Assembly (NCBI RefSeq): GCF_017901175.1
Contig: NZ_CP072793.1
Location: 2,728,001 to 2,792,000 of the forward strand
DNA: 64,000 nucleotides
Origin: Thiothrix unzii
GTDB taxonomy: Bacteria > Pseudomonadota > Gammaproteobacteria > Thiotrichales > Thiotrichaceae
Reading direction: 5' to 3'
Shown here: positions 10,687 through 25,000 of the stretch, one piece after another
Position numbering within the stretch: position 1 is the stretch's first letter
Layout of the letters: every line of letters begins with the position of its first letter
Made by a program: the position numbers and the translations under genes
The notes under the pieces: generated by a model
Told to the model about the DNA's origin: nothing
Seen by the model: only the letters and a program-made list of their open reading frames with translations
Database searches by the model: none

Positions 10687-11514
10687 TTACTTCTTGTTCC
10701 GGCGACGGACAATCATATTGTCAGTGCGTTTGTTGCTACGAGTCTTGTAACCCTTGGTTGGAACACCCCAAGGAGTAACAGGGTGACGACCACCGGAAGT
10801 ACGACCTTCACCACCACCGTGCGGATGGTCTACCGGGTTCATAACCACACCACGAACCGTTGGGCGAACACCGCGCCAACGTTTTGCGCCAGCCTTACCC
10901 AACTTAATCAATGCGTGCTCAGAGTTACCAACCTCACCAATCGTAGCGCGGCAGTCGATAGGAACTTTACGCATCTCACCTGAACGCAGACGGATAGTCG
11001 CATAAGCACCTTCACGCGCAATTAACTGCACGGAAGCACCAGCACTACGTGCTAATTGCGCACCTTTGCCCGCCTTCATTTCGATACAGTGAATAACCGT
11101 ACCAACAGGGATATTACGCATTGGCAAGCAGTTACCTGTGGCAATCGGCGCATGAACACCGGAAACAACCTCAGCACCTGCACTCAAGCCTTTTGGAGCA
11201 ATAATATAGCGACGTTCACCGTCCGCATACAGCAACAATGCAATATTCGCGCTACGGTTTGGATCGTATTCCAAACGCTCAACACGCGCAGGAACATCAT
11301 CTTTACGACGCTTAAAATCAACAAGACGGTAATGTTGACGATGCCCACCACCCACATGACGTGTAGTAATGCGACCCGTATTATTACGACCACCACTCTT
11401 GCGCTTATTTTCCAATAAACTCTTACAAGGTGCACCTTTGTGCAATTCCTTGTTAACAACCTTAACCTGGAAGCGACGCCCTGGGGAGGTTGGTTTTGCC
11501 TTAACGACTGCCAT
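10687..11514 (-). CDS. rplB: 50S ribosomal protein L2
   Basis: L2, 275 residues (273 in E. coli), needed for subunit joining and peptidyl transfer. The C-terminal [20 protein letters not shown] holds the conserved histidine (His229 in E. coli). [19 protein letters not shown] is the N-terminal signature. Standard S10 order rplW, rplB, rpsS. Confidence 0.98.
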   Translation of the reverse strand: MAVVKAKPTSPGRRFQVKVVNKELHKGAPCKSLLENKRKSGGRNNTGRITTRHVGGGHRQHYRLVDFKRRKDDVPARVERLEYDPNRSANIALLLYADGERRYIIAPKGLSAGAEVVSGVHAPIATGNCLPMRNIPVGTVIHCIEMKAGKGAQLARSAGASVQLIAREGAYATIRLRSGEMRKVPIDCRATIGEVGNSEHALIKLGKAGAKRWRGVRPTVRGVVMNPVDHPHGGGEGRTSGGRHPVTPWGVPTKGYKTRSNKRTDNMIVRRRNKK

Positions 11515-11528
11515 GATTCACCCTTGCC

Positions 11529-11822
11529 TTATTCTGCTGCCGCATCCAGAGAGAAACCTTCAGCCAATCTTATGTAAGCTTTCTTCCAGTCGCTGCGCTG
11601 ACCGCTACGACGGCTAAAGTTTTTCTGCTTGCCTTTCACGTTGATAGTACGAACTTTATCAACCTTGACTTCAAATAAAGTCTCGACAGCTTCTTTAATT
11701 TCCTGCTTAGTTGCCGTTTTAGCAACTTTAAACACGTACTGATTTGATTTTTCAGCAGATGCAACAGTCTTCTCTGTTACACGCGGCGCAACCAAAATAT
11801 GATAAAGACGCTCAGCACTCAT
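11529..11822 (-). CDS. rplW: 50S ribosomal protein L23
   Basis: L23, 97 residues starting MSAERLYHILVAPRVTEK. This ATG overlaps the rplD stop as ATGA, the arrangement expected for coupled translation. A start three codons upstream inside rplD is less likely. L23 lies at the tunnel exit and docks trigger factor and SRP. The tail SLDAAAE is an acidic extension. Confidence 0.95.
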   Translation of the reverse strand: MSAERLYHILVAPRVTEKTVASAEKSNQYVFKVAKTATKQEIKEAVETLFEVKVDKVRTINVKGKQKNFSRRSGQRSDWKKAYIRLAEGFSLDAAAE

Positions 11823-12421
11823 GCCAGCCACTCCTGAATTTTCTCGATAGCTGCCGTCGTCACGACGACTTTTTCGTGACCAACCAAGCTAACAGGATTC
11901 AAAGCAGAAACTGTCGCAACTTCACAATAGGGAATGTTACGTGATGACAACAAAACATTGACATCATCAATATCAGAAACCAGCAATGTATCGTTTGAGC
12001 CGTACTCTTTCAACTTGGCTAACATTAACTTGGTCTTAGGCTCAGCAATATCAAAGCCCTCAACCACAACCAGACGCTCTTGGCGAACCAGTTCAGAAAA
12101 AATAGAACGCATTGCTGCGCGATACATTTTCTTATTTAACTTTTGCTCAAAGCTACGTGGACGAGCAGCAAATGTTGTGCCACCAGAACGCCACAAAGGA
12201 CTACGAGTACTACCAGCACGCGCACGACCTGAGCCTTTTTGCTTAAATGGCTTTGCGCCACCACCACTCACGTCAGAGCGGTTTTTTTGAGCCTTAGTAC
12301 CAGAACGACCGCCAGCCAAATAAGCCACTACCGCCTGATGCACTAAACCTTCGTTGAACTCACGCGCAAAAACGACTTCGTTTACTGCGATAGAGCCACC
12401 ATTTGCAACCTGTAATTCCAT
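11819..12421 (-). CDS. rplD: 50S ribosomal protein L4
   Basis: L4, 200 residues from the start MELQVANGGSIAVNEVVFAR. An in-frame reading extends 23 codons upstream into rplC, but those residues do not fit the family. The tunnel loop is seen as GGAKPFKQKGSGRARAGSTR. In E. coli L4 represses its own S10 operon by attenuation in the leader. See the rpsJ/rplC hairpin at 13,119-13,147 for a possible target here. Confidence 0.96.
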   Translation of the reverse strand: MELQVANGGSIAVNEVVFAREFNEGLVHQAVVAYLAGGRSGTKAQKNRSDVSGGGAKPFKQKGSGRARAGSTRSPLWRSGGTTFAARPRSFEQKLNKKMYRAAMRSIFSELVRQERLVVVEGFDIAEPKTKLMLAKLKEYGSNDTLLVSDIDDVNVLLSSRNIPYCEVATVSALNPVSLVGHEKVVVTTAAIEKIQEWLA

Positions 12422-12431
12422 TGCCGTCACC

Positions 12432-13064
12432 TTATGCCTTAACCGACAGCTTGACAACCACATCGCCGTTATTAGCACCTGGAACAGCACCTTTAACTAA
12501 CAACAGATTGCGTTCTGCATCTACACGCACAACTTCCAGGTTTTGCGAAGTGCGTTGTACCGCACCCATGTGACCTGACATTTTCTTACCAGGAAATACG
12601 CGACCCGGCGTTTGGTTTTGACCGATTGAACCCGGCGCACGGTGCGACAAAGAGTTACCGTGGGTGCGATCCTGACCAGCAAAGTGATAACGTTTCAGGA
12701 CACCCTGAAAACCTTTACCTTTGCTTACACCAGTTACGTCAACCTTCTGACCAGCTTCAAACATCGTTACTGCAAGCTCAGAACCCAACTCATAGCCAGC
12801 GACATCATTTGTACGTGACTCACGCACAAACGTACCCGCCGGAACACCGGCCTTGGCGAAATGACCCGCTTCTGACTTAGAAACACGGGAAGATTTTTTC
12901 TCACCTACAGACAACTGAATGGCAGTATAACCATCCGTCTCCGCCGTCTTGACTTGGGAAACGCGGTTTGCAGCAATCTCAAGCACAGTGACGGGGGTTG
13001 AACCTCCATCTTCACCGTATATCCGGGTCATACCTACTTTGCGACCCAGCAGACCGATAGCCAT
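12432..13064 (-). CDS. rplC: 50S ribosomal protein L3
   Basis: L3, 210 residues starting [20 protein letters not shown]. Two in-frame ATGs lie close together; the second, complementary to 13,062-13,064, is 7 nt from an AAGAGG ribosome-binding site and is preferred. [20 protein letters not shown] and [20 protein letters not shown] are the conserved regions. It is separated from rpsJ by 139 bp containing a strong terminator-like hairpin. Confidence 0.97.
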   Translation of the reverse strand: MAIGLLGRKVGMTRIYGEDGGSTPVTVLEIAANRVSQVKTAETDGYTAIQLSVGEKKSSRVSKSEAGHFAKAGVPAGTFVRESRTNDVAGYELGSELAVTMFEAGQKVDVTGVSKGKGFQGVLKRYHFAGQDRTHGNSLSHRAPGSIGQNQTPGRVFPGKKMSGHMGAVQRTSQNLEVVRVDAERNLLLVKGAVPGANNGDVVVKLSVKA

Positions 13065-13118
13065 TTGCATACCTCTTCAAAATTACTCACGCCGAGCAAC
13101 TTTCATTCTATCTTTTAG

Positions 13119-13147
13119 AAAAACTCGGCTCGACCTAGGTCGAGCCG
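13119..13147 (-). terminator. Intrinsic terminator or attenuator between rpsJ and rplC
   Basis: A perfect 22-nt palindrome at 13,126-13,147 gives a 9-bp GC-rich stem with a CTAG loop. On the minus strand it is followed after two bases by TTTTT (complement of 13,119-13,123). Stem, loop and T-tract match a rho-independent terminator reading in the direction of the ribosomal genes. It would end or attenuate transcription coming from tuf and rpsJ before rplC. Confidence 0.8.
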
Positions 13148-13203
13148 TGGAAAGCCGCGCACTATAGCAGAAATCATTCCGCCGTTAAACTATTTTTTAC
13201 AAA

Positions 13204-13515
13204 TCAGTTAAGTTTGATTTGCACATCAACACCCGCAGCCAAATCCAGCTTCATCAGGGCATCAACGGTCTTGTCAGTCGGATCAATAATATCCATCAGA
13301 CGCTTGTAAGTACGAATCTCATACTGATCACGCGCATCCTTGTCAACGTGCGGTGAAATCAGCACTGTGTAACGCTCTATGCGCGTAGGCAGCGGGATTG
13401 GCCCTTTGACACGCGCACCCGTCCGCTTGGCTGTCTCGACGATCTCAGTCGCAGAACGGTCAATCAGACGATGATCGAATGCTTTCAGGCGAATACGGAT
13501 TCTTTGATCAGACAT
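13204..13515 (-). CDS. rpsJ: 30S ribosomal protein S10
   Basis: S10 (NusE), 103 residues, as in E. coli, with a small-subunit role and a role in NusB-dependent antitermination. It starts [39 protein letters not shown] is the conserved loop. It is 5 bp after tuf copy 1, and a terminator-like hairpin follows it, so it may behave as the last gene of the str operon rather than the first of S10. Confidence 0.97.
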   Translation of the reverse strand: MSDQRIRIRLKAFDHRLIDRSATEIVETAKRTGARVKGPIPLPTRIERYTVLISPHVDKDARDQYEIRTYKRLMDIIDPTDKTVDALMKLDLAAGVDVQIKLN

Positions 13516-13520
13516 AACTA

Positions 13521-14710
<1,190 letters not shown>

Positions 14711-14712
14711 CG

Positions 14713-16818
14713 TTACTCACCTTTTACTTTCTTTATAACCGCCTGAGTAATAGCCGCAGGCGCTTCCGAATACCGTACAAATTCCATGCTGTAAGCAGCA
14801 CGCCCTTGTGTGGCAGAGCGCAGGTCAGTTGCATAACCAAACATCTCACCCAAAGGCACTTCTGCACGCACCACCAAACTGCCGCTTTCCTCATCCATAC
14901 CTTGAATGACACCACGGCGGCGATTTAAATCACCAATAACATCACCCATGTACTCTTCGGGCGTTGTTACTTCAACCTTCATAACAGGCTCCAACAAAGC
15001 GGGAGCCGCTTGCATAACACCCTGACGTAACGCCATAGAGCCTGCAATTTTAAATGCCATTTCACTGGAGTCGACATCATGATAAGAACCATCAAACAAG
15101 GTTACTTTCATATCGACCAGCGGGAATCCGACTAAAACGCCGTTACCCATTTGCTCCTGAACACCCTTATCAACGGCTGGCACGAATTCTTTCGGCACAA
15201 CACCGCCCACCAAGGCGTTTTCAAATTTGTAACCCTCAGCTTCACCCAAAGGCTCCAGACGCAACCACACATGACCGTACTGCCCGCGACCACCCGATTG
15301 ACGAATGAACTTACCCTCAACCTCAACCGACTGACGGATGGTTTCACGATAAGCCACTTGAGGAGCACCCACAGTACAACCCACCTTGAACTCACGCAAC
15401 ATCCGATCAACGATGATCTCTAGGTGCAATTCACCCATCCCAGCGATGATGGTCTGCCCTGTTTCCTCATCAGTGCGAACACGAAACGAAGGATCTTCCT
15501 GCACGAGTTTACTCAGCGCAATTCCCATTCGCTCTTGATCCGCTTGTGATTTCGGTTCAACAGCCACTGCAATAACCGGCTCAGGAAAATCCATCTTTTC
15601 CAAAGTGATGACATGATTCATGTCACACAGCGTTTCACCAGTTGTTACATCTTTAAGTCCGACAGCGGCTGCAATATCACCCGCACGAACCTCATCAATA
15701 TCTTCACGAGAGTTAGAGTGCATCTGCACCAAACGCCCAATGCGTTCACGCTTACCTTTTACTGGGTTATATACCGCACTTTGCGATGTCAAAACCCCGG
15801 AGTAAACGCGAAAAAATGTCAACGTACCAACGAACGGATCCGTTGCAATTTTAAATGCCAACGCTGCAAACGGCTCATCATCACTCGCATGACGCTCAGC
15901 TTGGGTTTCAGCTTTATCATCCAGATGCCCCTTAATAGCAGGAACGTCTATGGGTGATGGCATCAATTCAATGATTTTGTCCAATGCCGCCTGCACGCCT
16001 TTATTTTTAAAGGCTGAACCACAAGTCATTGGCACAATTTCAAGATTAATGGTGCGCTTACGCAAACCCGCAATAATCTCATCAGCAGACAAATCACCTT
16101 CTTCAAGGTATTTATCCATCAACACGTCATCAGCTTCAGCCGCAGCCTCCACCATTTTCTCACGCCATTCCTGACAAGAAGCCACCATATCAGCCGGAAT
16201 CTCGACAGCCTCATAGGTGACACCCTTATCAGCATCGCCCCACATGATCGCTTTCATACGAATCAAGTCGACAACACCAGCGAAATGCTCTTCCGCACCA
16301 ATCGGCAATTGCAACGGCACTGGATTCGCTTTCAGCTTACTCTTCAACTGCTCGTAAACGCGCAGAAAGTTTGCACCAGAGCGATCCATTTTATTAACAA
16401 ACGCCATGCGTGGCACATGGTATTTGTTTGCTTGCCGCCATACAGTTTCCGATTGCGGTTGCACTCCACCTACGGCGCACAACACAAACATCGCACCATC
16501 CAACACCCGCAATGAACGCTCGACTTCAATCGTGAAGTCAACGTGCCCCGGCGTGTCGATAATATTGATCCGATGCTGCGGAAACTGCTTATCCATCCCC
16601 GACCAAAAGCAAGTGGTAGCAGCGGAGGTAATCGTAATACCACGCTCACGCTCCTGCTCCATCCAATCCATGGTCGCCGCACCATCGTGCACTTCACCAA
16701 TCTTATGAGACACACCTGTATAGAACAGAATACGCTCAGTAGCAGTAGTCTTACCAGCATCAATGTGCGCCATGATGCCAATATTACGGTACTGCTCAAT
16801 AGGTGTGCTACGCGCCAC
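14713..16818 (-). CDS. fusA: Elongation factor G
   Basis: Translocation GTPase EF-G, 701 residues (704 in E. coli). GTPase motifs are AHIDAGKTT near residue 17, DTPGHVDFT and NKMD. Domain IV and V stretches such as [31 protein letters not shown] and [20 protein letters not shown] are present. It lies in the str operon, 18 bp after rpsG and 2 bp before tuf copy 1. Confidence 0.98.
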   Translation of the reverse strand: MARSTPIEQYRNIGIMAHIDAGKTTATERILFYTGVSHKIGEVHDGAATMDWMEQERERGITITSAATTCFWSGMDKQFPQHRINIIDTPGHVDFTIEVERSLRVLDGAMFVLCAVGGVQPQSETVWRQANKYHVPRMAFVNKMDRSGANFLRVYEQLKSKLKANPVPLQLPIGAEEHFAGVVDLIRMKAIMWGDADKGVTYEAVEIPADMVASCQEWREKMVEAAAEADDVLMDKYLEEGDLSADEIIAGLRKRTINLEIVPMTCGSAFKNKGVQAALDKIIELMPSPIDVPAIKGHLDDKAETQAERHASDDEPFAALAFKIATDPFVGTLTFFRVYSGVLTSQSAVYNPVKGKRERIGRLVQMHSNSREDIDEVRAGDIAAAVGLKDVTTGETLCDMNHVITLEKMDFPEPVIAVAVEPKSQADQERMGIALSKLVQEDPSFRVRTDEETGQTIIAGMGELHLEIIVDRMLREFKVGCTVGAPQVAYRETIRQSVEVEGKFIRQSGGRGQYGHVWLRLEPLGEAEGYKFENALVGGVVPKEFVPAVDKGVQEQMGNGVLVGFPLVDMKVTLFDGSYHDVDSSEMAFKIAGSMALRQGVMQAAPALLEPVMKVEVTTPEEYMGDVIGDLNRRRGVIQGMDEESGSLVVRAEVPLGEMFGYATDLRSATQGRAAYSMEFVRYSEAPAAITQAVIKKVKGE

Positions 16819-16836
16819 TGATGGTCACTCTTATCA

Positions 16837-17310
<474 letters not shown>

Positions 17311-17326
17311 TCATATCACCTGTGAA

Positions 17327-17701
17327 TTACTTTTTAGGACGCTTTGTGCCGTATTTGGAACGCGCCTGTTTACGGTTTTTAACGCCCTGCGTATCCAAAC
17401 TGCCACGAACAGTGTGGTAGCGGACACCTGGCAGGTCTTTTACACGACCGCCACGAATCAGAACAACCGAGTGCTCTTGGAGGTTATGACCTTCACCGCC
17501 GATATAGCTAGTGACTTCAAAACCATTGGTCAAACGCACACGCGCAACCTTACGCATCGCGGAGTTTGGCTTCTTTGGCGTAGTGGTGTACACACGAGTG
17601 CAAACACCACGGCGTTGTGGACAAGCTTCCAACGCCGGAACCTTGCTCTTCTCTACTTTGCTCTGGCGCGGCTTACGCACCAACTGGTTAACTGTTGCCA
17701 T
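17327..17701 (-). CDS. rpsL: 30S ribosomal protein S12
   Basis: S12, 124 residues, as in E. coli, the decoding-centre protein. It starts [20 protein letters not shown]; the [20 protein letters not shown] loop keeps the lysine that determines streptomycin sensitivity in E. coli. It is the first gene of the str operon, 175 bp after rpoC. That gap holds a hairpin and probably the str promoter, though I saw no clear -35/-10 pair. Confidence 0.98.
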   Translation of the reverse strand: MATVNQLVRKPRQSKVEKSKVPALEACPQRRGVCTRVYTTTPKKPNSAMRKVARVRLTNGFEVTSYIGGEGHNLQEHSVVLIRGGRVKDLPGVRYHTVRGSLDTQGVKNRKQARSKYGTKRPKK

Positions 17702-17766
17702 AAATCTAAAATGTCTCCTAACCTGCCACGAGGAACTTGCCTGGCCTGCCTAGTCCCCATAAAGAC

Positions 17767-17789
17767 AACAGACCGAAAATCGGTCTGTT
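17767..17789 (-). terminator. Hairpin after rpoC (possible rpoBC terminator or rpsL leader)
   Basis: Perfect 10-bp inverted repeat, arms 17,767-17,776 and 17,780-17,789 with a 3-nt loop, in the rpoC-rpsL gap. Its minus-strand 3' side is followed by GTCTTTATG, a poor U-tract. It lies only 66 bp upstream of rpsL and 88 bp before the rpoC start-of-search region in plus coordinates, so a role in the str leader is also possible. Confidence 0.4.
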
Positions 17790-17876
17790 TGAGGACGACA
17801 GATTTTAGGGGTCGGAAAACCTCATGTCAAGAAAGTTTTCCGTACCAATCACTTAAACCCGACGATGACCGGATAC

Positions 17877-20800
17877 TTAATCGGAATCCATGTCCATCGG
17901 CTCACCGAAACTGATCGTTTCAGTGGGCGCGGGGCGTTCATAAGCAAACTCATTACGCTGACTGCGACGATCATCGTGATACGCCAAACCGGTTCCTGCC
18001 GGAATCAGACGACCCACGATAACGTTTTCTTTCAAGCCACGTAATTCGTCACGCGCTCCACGTACTGCTGCTTCTGTCAGTACACGGGTTGTTTCTTGGA
18101 ACGAGGCAGCGGATACGAAGGAATCCGTCACCAACGAGGCTTTGGTAATACCCATGAGCAAACGCTCAAACGTAATACGCAATTTGCCTTCTTTGTCCAA
18201 ACGTTTATTTTCTTCCACTACGCGCCAGAAATCGCTCTGTTCGCCGCGCAAGAAGTTGCTATCACCCGGATCAATGACTTCCACTTTACGCATCATCTGA
18301 CGGGCGATAACTTCAATGTGCTTGTCATTGATCTTAACGCCTTGCAGACGGTAAACGTCTTGGATTTCCTTGACTTGGTATTCTGCAAGCGCACGCGCAC
18401 CCAGCAAGCGTAAAATATCGTGCGGATTAGGCTCACCGTCAGCAATGGTTTCACCACGGTTGACTTTTTCACCTTCAAACACGTCCAGATTACGCCATTT
18501 CGGAATCAGCTCTTCGTACTGCTCACCGTCTTCACTGGTAATGATGACGCGCTGCTTACCTTTAGTTTCCTTACCAAAGGAGATTGTGCCGGTTTTTTCC
18601 GCCAGAATCGCACCGTCTTTCGGTTTACGCGCTTCAAACAAGTCGGCTACCCGTGGTAAACCACCCGTGATGTCACGTGTCTTAGAGGACGCTTGCGGCA
18701 AACGTGCGATAACTTCGCCGACTTGCACGCTTGCACCATTCGTCGAGCTAACAATCGCCCCGGCTGGCAGTGGGTACTGCACCGGAATTTTTGTGCCTTC
18801 AAAGAATACGCTGTCGCCATTCAAGTCAAGCAAACGCACAGTTGGACGCAATTCGCGGCCTGCCGCAGGACGGTTGCGCGGGTCAATGATTTCAATGGAG
18901 GCCAAACCGGTCATTTCGTCGACTTTGGTTTGTACTGTCACGTTATCAATGAAGTCGCTGAAATCCACACGCCCCGTTACCTCGGAAATAATCGGGTGGG
19001 TATGCGGATCCCATGTCGCCACTTCCTGACCGGCTTGCACTTGCGCGTATTGGTCAACCGACAAAATCGCACCGTAAGTCAGCTTGTAACGTTCTTTATC
19101 ACGCCCGTCAGCATCGACAACGCCCAATTCACCGGAGCGGGATACCACCACCAGTTTGTTTTCTTTGTTGCGAACTGTCTTGACGTTAATCAGGTGCGCC
19201 TGACCGGAAGATTTAACGCAAATACTGTTTTCCGCTGCTGACCGGCTCGCTGCCCCCCCGATGTGGAAGGTACGCATGGTCAACTGAGTACCCGGTTCAC
19301 CGATGGACTGCGCTGCAATAACACCGACGGCCTCACCCTTGTTAACCAAATGCCCACGTGCCAAATCACGACCGTAGCAGTGTTTACACACGCCATAACG
19401 GGTTTCACAGGTAATCGCGGAACGCACGGTGATTTCATCAATCGCCATTGCATCAATCTGCTTGACCCAGCCTTCGTCGAGGAAGGTTCCTGCGGGGATC
19501 AATACTTCGTCACCTTTGGTTACATCCTGCGCAACCACACGGCCTAACACGCGCTCAGCGAGAGCTTCGACCACATCACCACCTTCGATGATAGGACGCA
19601 TCAGGATACCGCTGGTCGTGCCACAGTCATCAATAGTAACAACCATGTCTTGCGCCACATCGACCAAACGACGCGTCAAGTAACCGGAGTTCGCGGTTTT
19701 CAGTGCCGTATCCGCCAAACCTTTCCGCGCACCATGCGTCGAGATAAAGTATTGCAATACGCTCAAACCTTCGCGGAAGTTGGAGGTAATCGGTGTTTCA
19801 ATGATGGAACCATCCGGTTTCGCCATCAAACCCCGCATCCCTGCCAACTGACGAATCTGGGCTGCGGAACCCCGCGCCCCGGAATCCGCCATCATGTAGA
19901 TGGAGTTGAAAGATTCTTGGTAAACCGTTTTACCTTCAGCATCGACAACTTCTTGCTTACCAATTTTTTCCATCATCGCTTTCGCGACTTTTTCATTGGT
20001 ACTCGCCCAGATGTCAACGACCTTGTTGTAACGTTCGCCCTGAGTCACTAAACCGCTGGCAAACTGGTTTTGAATTTCCAATACCGCTGCATCAGCTTCC
20101 GCCAACAATTCGACTTTCTTTTCAGGGATCATCATATCGTCGGAACAGAAAGAAACGCCGGAGCGCGTCGCGTAGCGATACCCGGTGTACATCAGTTGGT
20201 CAGCGAAGATAACCGCTGATTTCAAACCCACCCGACGGTACGATTCATTAATCAGTTTAGAAATCGCTTTTTTCTTCAATACGGTATTGAAGAGTTCAAA
20301 AGGCAAACCTTCCGGCATAATACTGGTCAGCAATGAGCGTCCAACCGTGGTATCAATCAAACGGGTACGCTTGATCAATTCACCGTCTTCGTCTTTGATG
20401 CTGTCAGTAATGCGTACTTTTACTTTGGCGTGTAAAGAGGCATTGCCAGTTTCATAAGCACGTTGCGCTTCCATCGGATCCGCAAACACCATGCCCTCGC
20501 CTTTCGCATTGATGGCATCGCGGGTCATGTAATACAAGCCCAAAACGATGTCTTGCGACGGCACAATAATCGGCTCGCCGTTCGCTGGTGACAGGACGTT
20601 ATTAGTCGCCATCATCAGAGTACGTGCTTCCAACTGCGCTTCCAGTGACAATGGTACGTGTACCGCCATCTGGTCGCCGTCGAAGTCCGCGTTGAACGCT
20701 GAACACACCAATGGATGCAACTGAATCGCTTTACCTTCGATCAGGGTCGGCTCGAACGCCTGAATCCCCAAACGGTGCAAGGTAGGTGCGCGGTTGAGCA

Positions 20801-22064
20801 TGACTGGATGTTCGCGGATAACTTCCGCGAGAATATCCCAAACTTCTGCCGTTTCGCGTTCAACCAGCTTTTTGGCGGCTTTGATCGTTGTCGCCAAGCC
20901 ACGACGCTGTAATTTACCGAAAATAAACGGCTTAAACAGTTCCAACGCCATTTTCTTTGGCAAACCGCACTGATGTAAACGCAGCGTAGGCCCGACCACG
21001 ATAACCGAACGACCAGAGTAGTCGACACGTTTACCCAACAAGTTTTGACGGAAACGACCTTGCTTACCTTTGATCATATCTGACAAAGATTTCAGCGGAC
21101 GCTTGTTAGAACCGGTAATGGCACGACCACGACGACCGTTATCCAGTAACGCATCCACAGACTCTTGCAGCATACGCTTTTCGTTGCGCACGATAATGTC
21201 CGGGGCGTTTAGCTCTAACAAACGCTTCAAACGGTTGTTACGGTTAATAACGCGGCGATACAGGTCATTCAAGTCAGATGTGGCGAAACGCCCACCGTCC
21301 AACGGAACCAAAGGACGCAGATCCGGCGGCAACACAGGCAGCACGGTCATGATCATCCATTCAGGTTTATTGCCAGAACTGAGGAAAGATTCCATCAACT
21401 TCAGACGCTTGCCCAAACGCTTCAACTTGGTTTCGGAACCAGTCTCAGCGATTTCCTCGCGCATCTTAGCGACTTCATCTTTGAGGTCGATAGAACCTAA
21501 CAGTGCGTAAACCGCTTCAGCACCCATACTGGCTTCAAATTCGTCACCGAATTCTTCTACCGCTTCCAGATAAGCCTCATCGCTCAATAACTGGTTGCGC
21601 TCCAGCGTGGTCATGCCCGGCTCGGTGACAACGAAGGTCTCAAAATACAAGATGCGCTCAATGTCACGCAGCGTCATATCCAGCATCAAACCGATACGGG
21701 AAGGCAATGACTTCAAGAACCAAATGTGCGCTACCGGACTTGCCAGCTCAATGTGACCCATGCGTTCACGACGCACTTTGGTCTGGGTTACTTCAACGCC
21801 GCACTTTTCGCACACTACGCCACGGTGCTTCAAACGCTTGTACTTACCGCACAAGCATTCATAGTCCTTAACCGGGCCAAAAATTTTGGCGCAGAACAAA
21901 CCATCACGTTCCGGTTTGAAAGTACGGTAGTTAATGGTTTCCGGTTTTTTCACTTCACCAAACGACCACGAACGGATCACTTCAGGCGAAGCCAAACCAA
22001 CTTTAATCGCGTCGAAATCTTGCGTTTCTTGCTCTTTCTTATGGAAGTTCAATAAATCTTTCAT
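17877..22064 (-). CDS. rpoC: RNA polymerase beta' subunit
   Basis: Beta' subunit, 1395 residues (1407 in E. coli). The N-terminal zinc ribbon is seen as [20 protein letters not shown]; the catalytic magnesium motif is [12 protein letters not shown] in the middle; the second zinc site includes [15 protein letters not shown]; the trigger loop region contains [20 protein letters not shown]. The start [20 protein letters not shown] fits the family. It follows rpoB by 6 bp. Confidence 0.99.
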   Translation of the reverse strand: MKDLLNFHKKEQETQDFDAIKVGLASPEVIRSWSFGEVKKPETINYRTFKPERDGLFCAKIFGPVKDYECLCGKYKRLKHRGVVCEKCGVEVTQTKVRRERMGHIELASPVAHIWFLKSLPSRIGLMLDMTLRDIERILYFETFVVTEPGMTTLERNQLLSDEAYLEAVEEFGDEFEASMGAEAVYALLGSIDLKDEVAKMREEIAETGSETKLKRLGKRLKLMESFLSSGNKPEWMIMTVLPVLPPDLRPLVPLDGGRFATSDLNDLYRRVINRNNRLKRLLELNAPDIIVRNEKRMLQESVDALLDNGRRGRAITGSNKRPLKSLSDMIKGKQGRFRQNLLGKRVDYSGRSVIVVGPTLRLHQCGLPKKMALELFKPFIFGKLQRRGLATTIKAAKKLVERETAEVWDILAEVIREHPVMLNRAPTLHRLGIQAFEPTLIEGKAIQLHPLVCSAFNADFDGDQMAVHVPLSLEAQLEARTLMMATNNVLSPANGEPIIVPSQDIVLGLYYMTRDAINAKGEGMVFADPMEAQRAYETGNASLHAKVKVRITDSIKDEDGELIKRTRLIDTTVGRSLLTSIMPEGLPFELFNTVLKKKAISKLINESYRRVGLKSAVIFADQLMYTGYRYATRSGVSFCSDDMMIPEKKVELLAEADAAVLEIQNQFASGLVTQGERYNKVVDIWASTNEKVAKAMMEKIGKQEVVDAEGKTVYQESFNSIYMMADSGARGSAAQIRQLAGMRGLMAKPDGSIIETPITSNFREGLSVLQYFISTHGARKGLADTALKTANSGYLTRRLVDVAQDMVVTIDDCGTTSGILMRPIIEGGDVVEALAERVLGRVVAQDVTKGDEVLIPAGTFLDEGWVKQIDAMAIDEITVRSAITCETRYGVCKHCYGRDLARGHLVNKGEAVGVIAAQSIGEPGTQLTMRTFHIGGAASRSAAENSICVKSSGQAHLINVKTVRNKENKLVVVSRSGELGVVDADGRDKERYKLTYGAILSVDQYAQVQAGQEVATWDPHTHPIISEVTGRVDFSDFIDNVTVQTKVDEMTGLASIEIIDPRNRPAAGRELRPTVRLLDLNGDSVFFEGTKIPVQYPLPAGAIVSSTNGASVQVGEVIARLPQASSKTRDITGGLPRVADLFEARKPKDGAILAEKTGTISFGKETKGKQRVIITSEDGEQYEELIPKWRNLDVFEGEKVNRGETIADGEPNPHDILRLLGARALAEYQVKEIQDVYRLQGVKINDKHIEVIARQMMRKVEVIDPGDSNFLRGEQSDFWRVVEENKRLDKEGKLRITFERLLMGITKASLVTDSFVSAASFQETTRVLTEAAVRGARDELRGLKENVIVGRLIPAGTGLAYHDDRRSQRNEFAYERPAPTETISFGEPMDMDSD

Positions 22065-22070
22065 GGCTGA

Positions 22071-25000
22071 TTAATCCCGTTCCAGTTCGATATTCAGACC
22101 CAGCGAGCGGATTTCCTTCATCAACACGTTGAAGGACTCAGGCATACTGGCTTCCATGTAGTGATCGCCGTCAACGATGTTTTTATACATCTTGTTACGT
22201 CCGTTCACGTCATCCGACTTAACCGTGAGCATTTCCTGCAAGGTATAAGCCGCACCGTAAGCTTCCAGTGCCCAGACTTCCATCTCCCCGAAACGCTGAC
22301 CACCGAATTGTGCTTTACCGCCCAATGGCTGCTGCGTAACGAGACTGTATGGCCCGGTTGAACGTGCGTGCATTTTGTCATCAACCAAGTGGTTGAGTTT
22401 GAGCATATGCATGTAACCTACGGTTACTTTACGCTCAAATGCATCACCAGTACGCCCGTCGTGCAGCAAGGTTTGACCGCTTTCCGGCAAATCTGCCAAG
22501 CGCAACATGGCTTTAATTTCAGATTCCGCCGCACCGTCAAACACCTGCGTTGCCATCGGCACGCCTTTGCGTAAATTGGCAGACAGCGCAATCACTTCAT
22601 CATCCGTCATTTCTTCAATGACGTGATCTTGGTTAGGATTACCGCCGGTAGCGTAAACTTCGCTGATAAATTGGCGCAACTCGTCAATGCGTGCTTTCGC
22701 ATCAATCATGCGTCCGATTTTCTCGCCCAAGCCTTTAGCTGCCCAACCTAAGTGGGTTTCCAAAACCTGACCGACGTTCATCCGTGACGGAACGCCCAGT
22801 GGATTCAGCACGATGTCAACGGTTTGACCATTTTCCAGATACGGCATGTCTTCTACCGGAACAATGCGTGAAACCACACCCTTGTTACCGTGACGACCCG
22901 CCATTTTGTCACCCGGCTGCATCCGGCGTTTAACCGCAATGTAAACCTTGACCATTTTCAGCACACCTGGAGCGAGATCATCACCCGCCATCAGTTTGTC
23001 ACGCTGCTTTTGTAAGCGCGTTTCATAGTGCTTTTTCTTCTCGTCAACCTGCTGACTCAACGCTTCTAACTGCACATTGATGTCTTCATCTTGCATACGA
23101 ATCGCGAACCAATCCTTATGCTCCAGATTATCCAGATACATCTGGGTAATCACTGTGCCGGAAGTTAAACGGTTGGGGCCGCCCACGGCTTCTTTACCAA
23201 CCACCAGTTTCGCAAAACGGTCGAAGATGTCAGCTTCGTAAATACGCAATTCATCGCGTAAGTCTTTACGGACTTTCTTTAAATCTTCTTCCTGAATCGC
23301 TAAGGCACGCGCATCACGCTCAACGCCATCACGGGTAAATACGCGCACGTCGATAACCGTACCCGCCATGCCTGTTGGCACGCGCAATGAGGTATCTTTT
23401 ACGTCAGAAGCTTTCTCACCGAAAATTGCACGCAACAATTTTTCTTCCGGTGTCAGTTGGCTCTCACCCTTAGGTGTTACCTTGCCAACCAGAATGTCGT
23501 TCGGCTTCACTTCCGCACCAACGTGGATAATTCCGCAGGCATCCAACTTCGCCAGCAAACTTTCGCTAACGTTAGGAATATCCGCCGTAATTTCTTCCGG
23601 CCCCAACTTAGTGTCACGCGCCAAACACGCCATTTCTTCGATGTGAATCGAAGTATAACGATCTTCATCAACCACGCGCTCAGACAGCAAAATCGAGTCT
23701 TCGTAGTTGTAGCCATTCCAAGGCATGAACGCGATGAACATATTCTGTCCTAACGCCAGTTCACCCAAGTCAGTGGAAGAACCATCAGCCAGCACATCGC
23801 CACGCGCTACCAGATCACCCACGCGCACAATCGGACGTTGGTTAATGCAGGTATTTTGGTTGGAACGGGTGTATTTGATCAGGCTGTAAATGTCGACCCC
23901 GCCTTTTTCATTGGCTTCATCGTCATTAACCCGCACTACCACACGACTCGCATCCACAGAGTCGATTACCCCGCCACGACGCGCGGTAACGGCTGAACCG
24001 GAATCCTGCGCAACCGCACGTTCCATTCCTGTGCCACACAACGGTTTATCCGCACGCAAACAAGGTACGGCCTGACGTTGCATGTTGGAACCCATCAATG
24101 CGCGGTTCGCGTCATCGTGTTCCAAGAACGGGATCAGCGAGGCAGCCACAGAAACAATCTGTTTTGGCGAAACGTCCATGTACTGAACTTTATCCGCAGG
24201 CATCAAGGTAAATTCATTACGATGACGACAAGAGACGAACTCATCAGACAAGGAGCCGCTTTCATCCAGTTCCGCACTCGCCTGAGCGATAACGTAATTG
24301 GATTCTTCAATCGCTGACAGATAATCAATCTGCATGGTCGGCTTACCGTCAATAACTTTGCGGTAAGGCGTTTCCAAGAAACCGTAGTCATTGGTACGCG
24401 CGTACACCGCCAAGGAATTGATCAAGCCGATGTTCGGACCTTCCGGCGTTTCGATTGGGCAAACACGACCATAGTGGGTTGGATGTACGTCACGTACCTC
24501 AAAGCCCGCACGCTCACGGGTCAAACCGCCCGGCCCCAATGCAGAAATACGACGTTTGTGAGTCACTTCTGACAACGGGTTGTTTTGGTCCATAAACTGT
24601 GACAACTGGCTGGAACCAAAGAATTCTTTGATTGCCGCTGAAACCGGTTTGGAATTCACCAACTCTTGTGGCATTAAGCCTTCGCTTTCAGCCATTGTCA
24701 GGCGTTCTTTGACCGCACGCTCAACGCGCACCAAGCCAACCCGGAAAGCATTTTCCGCCATCTCACCAACGCTACGTACACGACGGTTGCCGAGGTGGTC
24801 AATGTCGTCCACGTCATCACGACCATCACGGATGTCGATCAGCTTTTTCAGCACCGCCAGAATATCGCCCTGATCCAACACGCCCGCACCAGTCGCTTCT
24901 TCGCGCCCTAAACGGCGGTTGAATTTCATACGACCTACTGCCGACAAATCATAACGGTCGTCAGTGAAGAACAAGTTATTGAACAGATTTTCAGCCGATT

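Noticed and set aside
12422-12490. Longer N-terminus of L4 (23 extra residues)
   Set aside because: The added residues lie inside rplC and do not fit L4; MELQVANGG is the expected start.
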